A stretch of 64,000 bases of DNA, taken from contig NZ_LTAZ01000001.1 of NCBI RefSeq assembly GCF_001593955.1, forward strand, positions 372,001 through 436,000. The letters run 5' to 3'. A program made the translations under genes and the position numbers. Positions 60,642-64,000 of this stretch are shown here, in pieces. Each line of letters begins with the position of its first letter. The stretch's first letter is position 1. The notes below the pieces were generated by a model that had not been told where the DNA came from, searched no databases, and worked only from the letters and a program-made list of their open reading frames with translations. The DNA is from Halalkalicoccus paucihalophilus (GTDB taxonomy: Archaea; Halobacteriota; Halobacteria; Halobacteriales; Halalkalicoccaceae).

Positions 60642-61391
60642 ATGGACCCCGCCGTCCTGCGAGAGGACATGGTCGATAGCCTCGAACACGAGGCCAAGGC
60701 CGCCCTCGACACCGAACGGGTCGCCCTCGCGATGCGAGACGTCCCCCGCGAGGCGTTCGTCGACGACGAGCGTCTCGCGTACGCCGACCGCGCGACCGAG
60801 ATCGACGGGACGACCGTCCTCGCACCCAGCACCGCCGCCCGCCTCCTCGAAGCGCTCGACGCCCGCGAGGGCGATTCGATCCTCGTCGTCGGCGTCGGCG
60901 TCGGCTACACCGCCGCCGTTCTCGCCGAACTCGGTGACGCGACGAACGTCCACGCCGTCGACATCGACCGCAACATGGTTCATACGGCCCGCGAGAACCT
61001 CGATCGAACCGGCTACGGTGCGACACTCGTCGACTGCCGGGACGGCTCGCGGGGCCTCCCCGAGTACGCCCCGTTCGACCGCATCCTCGTCGAGGCCGCC
61101 GCCGTCCGGCCGCCTCGGGCGCTGCTCGACCAGCTTTCCGGGGATGGACGACTCGTCATGCCGATGGGCACGAGCGGACAGACGCTCGTCGCGCTCGATT
61201 CCACCGGAACGGTCCTCGAACGGATCTGTCCCGTCGCCTTTCGGCCGCTGCTCCTCGAGGGCCAACAGCCCGGGCGGCTCGAACGCAACCGGACCGAGCG
61301 CGAAGATAGGGAGTTCGCGGAGCGCAACGCCCAGCGCCGTCACGGCTGGGAACAGGAGTGGATCGACTGGGACGGCGGCCGATACCGCTAA
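60642..61391 (+). CDS. Divergent isoaspartyl-methyltransferase homologue
   Basis: 249 residues, second PCMT-like gene of this locus. It keeps the overall layout (VPREAFVDDERLAYADRATE, LVVGVGVGYTAAVLAEL for SAM) but the substrate loop TISAP of true PCMT reads TVLAPSTAAR, and GTGxGY is GVGVGY. A C-terminal charged extension (RNRTEREDREFAERNAQRRH) is added. It may methylate a different target. Confidence 0.82.
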   Translation: MDPAVLREDMVDSLEHEAKAALDTERVALAMRDVPREAFVDDERLAYADRATEIDGTTVLAPSTAARLLEALDAREGDSILVVGVGVGYTAAVLAELGDATNVHAVDIDRNMVHTARENLDRTGYGATLVDCRDGSRGLPEYAPFDRILVEAAAVRPPRALLDQLSGDGRLVMPMGTSGQTLVALDSTGTVLERICPVAFRPLLLEGQQPGRLERNRTEREDREFAERNAQRRHGWEQEWIDWDGGRYR

Positions 61392-61415
61392 GTCGTCGCT
61401 GTCGGATGGGAGGAC

Positions 61416-61595
61416 ATGGCCCGTTCACGGGGCGATCCACGCGTGCTGTTCGTCCTCAACGTCGTCCTCTCGTCGCTGTTTTGCTATCTCGTCCTCCGTG
61501 GGCTCGCGTTCGTCGGGGCCGTCGAGTTCACGTGGGTTCTCCTGGCGGGGTCGACGGCCGCGCTCGTCGTCGTTACTCGTCTCGTTACCCGGTGA
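61416..61595 (+). CDS. Small membrane protein, 59 residues
   Basis: ATG 61416, TGA 61593-61595. MARSRGDPRVLFVLNVVLSS leads into a first helix ending LAFVGA, then FTWVLLAGSTAALVVVTRL as the second. Positive residues at both ends suggest N- and C-termini inside. It follows the methyltransferase stop by 24 bp and may be co-transcribed. Function unknown. Confidence 0.65.
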   Translation: MARSRGDPRVLFVLNVVLSSLFCYLVLRGLAFVGAVEFTWVLLAGSTAALVVVTRLVTR

Positions 61596-61654
61596 GGGCG
61601 TTTGTCGGCCCGACAGCCACAAGACGTATTCCCACCGTCGATGGTTGGATAGCA

Positions 61655-62020
61655 ATGGCCGATCGAACCGAACCGACCGCCCACGAGTGCGCTCCCGAGC
61701 GGTTCTTCAAAGTCGTCGCCCGGTCGAAGAGTTACGTCCTCGACGTTCACATCCCCGAACAGCGACACATCGAGGGCACGGACGCGTTCGTCCCCTACGA
61801 TAGCATCCGCGAGCATCGGGATCTCCTTCCCGACGAGGACACCCCGATCACGCTGTACTGTCGCAGCGACGGGATGAGTCGGGAGGTCACCGACGTTCTC
61901 CTCGAAATGGGCTACGAGGAGGTCTACCTCCTTCGAGGCGGTATTCAAGCATGGGAAGACGAAGGACTACCGCTTTCGGAGTACCGGTTCTGCGAGCCGG
62001 GCGTCCGTACCGACGGATAG
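61655..62020 (+). CDS. Single-domain rhodanese-like sulfurtransferase
   Basis: 121 residues. It shows the rhodanese layout YVLDVHIPEQRHIEGTDAFV, the active loop ITLYCRSDGMSREVTDVL with the catalytic Cys, and YEEVYLLRGGIQAWEDEGLP. It transfers sulfane sulfur from thiosulfate or a persulfide donor to thiol acceptors. Confidence 0.88.
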   Translation: MADRTEPTAHECAPERFFKVVARSKSYVLDVHIPEQRHIEGTDAFVPYDSIREHRDLLPDEDTPITLYCRSDGMSREVTDVLLEMGYEEVYLLRGGIQAWEDEGLPLSEYRFCEPGVRTDG

Positions 62021-62087
62021 CCCTTTCGGACCGTTGAGTCACTCACACCCCGGGAAACCGATCGCTCGCGGATGTGAACCCAGAAGA

Positions 62088-62160
62088 CGCCCGGAGCGGG
62101 ATTTGAACCCGCGTCACGACCGTGACAGGGTCGTATGATGGGCCACTACACCATCCGGGC
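62088..62160 (-). tRNA. tRNA-Asp (GTC)
   Basis: 73 nt on the minus strand. Acceptor GCCCGGA/TCCGGGC, anticodon stem CGACC/GGTCG around CTGTCAC (anticodon GTC, complement of 62124-62126), T arm GCGGG-TTCAAAT-CCCGC, discriminator G. No intron, no CCA. Confidence 0.95.
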
Positions 62161-62354
62161 GAACGCATCTCCACCTTTCCGGCTTGCAGACTTAAGGCTT
62201 TCCAAACGACCGGCCCGTGTGCCGTCTACCCAAAACACTCATTTCGGTTCCTCCCCTACCGGATCGTATCAGCCCCGGATCGCAGACGACCGGTATTCGT
62301 CGCGTCCGCCGCGACCGGCGGACCGAGTAGCGTCCGCTATCTAGAGTGGAAACG

Positions 62355-62364
62355 CTTAACTATA
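62355..62364 (+). promoter_or_regulatory. TATA-like element upstream of rpoH
   Basis: CTTAACTATA lies 80 bp before the rpoH ATG, so the mRNA would have a leader of about 50 nt. The 280 bp between tRNA-Asp and rpoH contain no gene I can support. Confidence 0.4.
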
Positions 62365-62439
62365 CGTCGCCGTTACGTGCCTGTAGTATCTCGTGACAGC
62401 AGCTTCTCTCGCCAGCCAGCCGTCGGACACAGCACACAC

Positions 62440-62664
62440 ATGGATGTAAGTGAACACACCCTGGTACCCGAGCACAGCCTCATGGACGAGGCGGACCTCG
62501 ATGAGGTGCTCGCGGAGTACGACATCAAACGCACAGACCTACCGAAGATCAAACGCACCGATCCCGCGCTCCCGGACGAAGCCGAGGTCGGTGACGTCGT
62601 AAAGATCGTTCGTGACTCACGGACGACCGATCGAGCCATCGTCTACCGATTGGTGATCGAATAA
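62440..62664 (+). CDS. rpoH: DNA-directed RNA polymerase subunit H
   Basis: 74 residues. [20 protein letters not shown] and [23 protein letters not shown], split at the Pro, with the end [11 protein letters not shown], are the archaeal Rpo5/RPB5 C-terminal domain. It forms the downstream jaw of RNA polymerase. First gene of the canonical rpoH-B''-B'-A'-A'' operon. Stop TAA and the rpoB'' ATG share one base (TAATG). Confidence 0.95.
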   Translation: MDVSEHTLVPEHSLMDEADLDEVLAEYDIKRTDLPKIKRTDPALPDEAEVGDVVKIVRDSRTTDRAIVYRLVIE

Positions 62665-64000
62665 TGAACGGGACACACCGACGGACGATCTCCGAGGAGT
62701 ACTTCTCGAAGGAACGACTCGCAGAACACCACTTTCGCTCCTTCAACGACTTCCTGAATCGAGGGATGCAACAGGTCGTCGACGAAAAGGAGACGATCGA
62801 CACCGACATCGGCGACAAGGAGGGCCAAGAGCCCGTCTACGTCGAACTCGGCGACGTCCGCGTCGTCACCCCTCGCGTGCGGGAGGCCGACGGGAGCGAA
62901 GAGCTCCTGTATCCACAGGAAGCGCGCCTCCGAAACATCACCTACTCCGCACCCGTGTTCATGGAGATGTCGATCGTCAAGGGCGGCGAGGAGGAAGAAG
63001 AGCGGGTCGTCGACACGACCGAGACCAAGGTCGGCCGGATGCCGATCATGGTCGGCTCCGATAAGTGTAACATCGCCGGCTTCTCCGACGAGGAACTCAT
63101 CGACATCGGCGAGGACCCCGCCGACCCCGGGGGCTACTTCCTCGTCAACGGCTCCGAGCGCGTGCTGATGACCAGCGAGGACCTCGCGCCCAACAAGATC
63201 CTCGCCGAATACGACAGCAAGTACGGCGACGAGATCCAGGTCGCCAAAACGTTCAGCCAGCGCCGCGGGTATCGCGCGCTCGTCCTCTGTGAGCGCGGCC
63301 GTGACGGCCTGCTCGAGGTCTCGTTCCCCTCCGTGTCGGGCTCGATCAACTTCGTCACGCTCGTTCGCGCACTCGGACTCGAATCCGACGAGGAGATCGT
63401 CCACCGGGTCAGCGATGACCCCGAGATCGTGAAGTACATGCTCGAGAATCTGGAGGAAGCAGACGTCCAGACCACCGAGGAGGCCATCGAAACACTCGGA
63501 AAGCGCGTCGCCTCGGGACAGGGCAAGAACTACCAGCTCAAACGGGCGAACTACGTCATCGACCGATACCTGCTGCCACACCTCCACGAGGAGGGCGTCC
63601 CCGACGAGGACGTCCGGATCAACAAGGCCTTTTATCTCTGTCGGATGGCCGAGGCGTGTTTCGAACTCGCCCTTCAGCGCCGCGACTCCGACGACAAGGA
63701 CCACTACGCCAACAAGCGTCTCAAGGTCAGCGGCGACCTGATGACCGACCTCTTCAGGACGGCGCTGAACAAGCTCGCCCGCGACGTGAAGTACCAGCTC
63801 GAACGCGCGAACATGCGAAACCGCCAACTCTCGGTGAACACGGTGGTTCGCTCGGACGTGCTGACCGAACGCCTCGAACACCCCATCGCAACCGGTAACT
63901 GGGTCGGCGGCCGCTCGGGCGTGAGCCAACTGGTCGACCGGACGGACTTCATGGGCGTTCTCTCGCACCTGCGTCGGCTTCGTTCGCCGCTCAGCCGCTC
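62664..64000 (+). CDS. rpoB2: DNA-directed RNA polymerase subunit B'' (partial, runs off the window)
   Basis: 445 codons seen, no stop before the window edge. It begins [20 protein letters not shown] and includes the protrusion and lobe domains: GYFLVNGSERVLMTSEDLAP, GKNYQLKRANYVIDRYLLPH and GNWVGGRSGVSQLVDRTDFM. In haloarchaea subunit B is split into B'' (this, N-terminal half) and B'. Starts in the stop of rpoH. Confidence 0.95.
   Translation, partial: MNGTHRRTISEEYFSKERLAEHHFRSFNDFLNRGMQQVVDEKETIDTDIGDKEGQEPVYVELGDVRVVTPRVREADGSEELLYPQEARLRNITYSAPVFMEMSIVKGGEEEEERVVDTTETKVGRMPIMVGSDKCNIAGFSDEELIDIGEDPADPGGYFLVNGSERVLMTSEDLAPNKILAEYDSKYGDEIQVAKTFSQRRGYRALVLCERGRDGLLEVSFPSVSGSINFVTLVRALGLESDEEIVHRVSDDPEIVKYMLENLEEADVQTTEEAIETLGKRVASGQGKNYQLKRANYVIDRYLLPHLHEEGVPDEDVRINKAFYLCRMAEACFELALQRRDSDDKDHYANKRLKVSGDLMTDLFRTALNKLARDVKYQLERANMRNRQLSVNTVVRSDVLTERLEHPIATGNWVGGRSGVSQLVDRTDFMGVLSHLRRLRSPLSR

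Noticed and set aside
1-64000. CRISPR array, insertion sequence or integrase
   Set aside because: No regularly spaced repeats, transposase, integrase or terminal repeat pairs were found; tRNA remnants are the only hint of past integration.

Overview
The window is a dense, GC-rich archaeal chromosome segment from a halophilic archaeon (class Halobacteria). Signs are the strongly acidic predicted proteins, TATA-like elements about 26-30 bp upstream of start codons (leaderless transcription), aEF-2 with a diphthamide-site histidine, aIF-2beta, RNA polymerase subunits H and B'', an archaeosortase next to a PGF-CTERM S-layer-type glycoprotein, type II 3-dehydroquinate synthase, a creatininase-family gene and several haloarchaea-only small families. 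A Halalkalicoccus-like genus would fit, but I could not verify that.

Layout. 1-7.2 kb: frameshifted ArsA/Get3 ATPase, aroB', three small membrane proteins, an AIR-synthase-like gene coupled to a thiD-thiN fusion, a 5-formyl-THF cyclo-ligase family gene and a patatin. 7.3-12.8 kb: cupin, zinc ribbon, mutS-mutL, small membrane protein. 12.9-20.8 kb: KDG kinase, flavin disulfide reductase, flavin oxidoreductase, korAB, geranylgeranyl reductase, methylmalonyl-CoA epimerase. 20.8-26.6 kb: hexapeptide acetyltransferase, aEF-2 followed by a perfect 25-bp hairpin, a TauE-type exporter and an Nramp-like carrier. 26.8-35.9 kb: a secreted protein with a possible Cys-His-Asn triad, tRNA-Arg, a micro zinc-finger gene, DUF1328 and DUF309 proteins, azf, aIF-2beta with a TRAM tail, an MptD-type aldolase, a creatininase-family enzyme, an ABC exporter and a DUF192 protein.

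35.9-42.3 kb: tRNA-Val, then a coupled four-gene cluster (asparagine-synthase-like, AlkP-superfamily, FemAB-like, DegT-like) that looks like a glycan or lipid decoration pathway, then tRNA-Phe. 42.3-46 kb: the most unusual locus, in which a 43-residue membrane peptide gene abuts a CHAT (caspase-like) protease gene whose last ~85 codons are abruptly AT-rich, with a divergent DUF7504-like gene beside it. 46-50.5 kb: archaeosortase A, a translationally coupled twin-arginine-type protein, and a PGF-CTERM surface glycoprotein whose best start and signal peptide lie in a different frame from the mature protein.

51-64 kb: L10e followed directly by an ATP-grasp RimK-like ligase, a Dps/thioferritin-like protein, a DCC thiol protein, Hsp20, type II and type I GAPDH in divergent orientation followed by pgk, an M29 aminopeptidase, an HVO_0476-type zinc-finger protein, two isoaspartyl methyltransferase homologues, a rhodanese, tRNA-Asp, and rpoH-rpoB'' running off the end.

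Metabolically, KDG kinase, both GAPDHs, PGK, azf and KorAB are steps of haloarchaeal sugar and 2-oxoacid metabolism. No CRISPR array, insertion sequence or integrase was seen.
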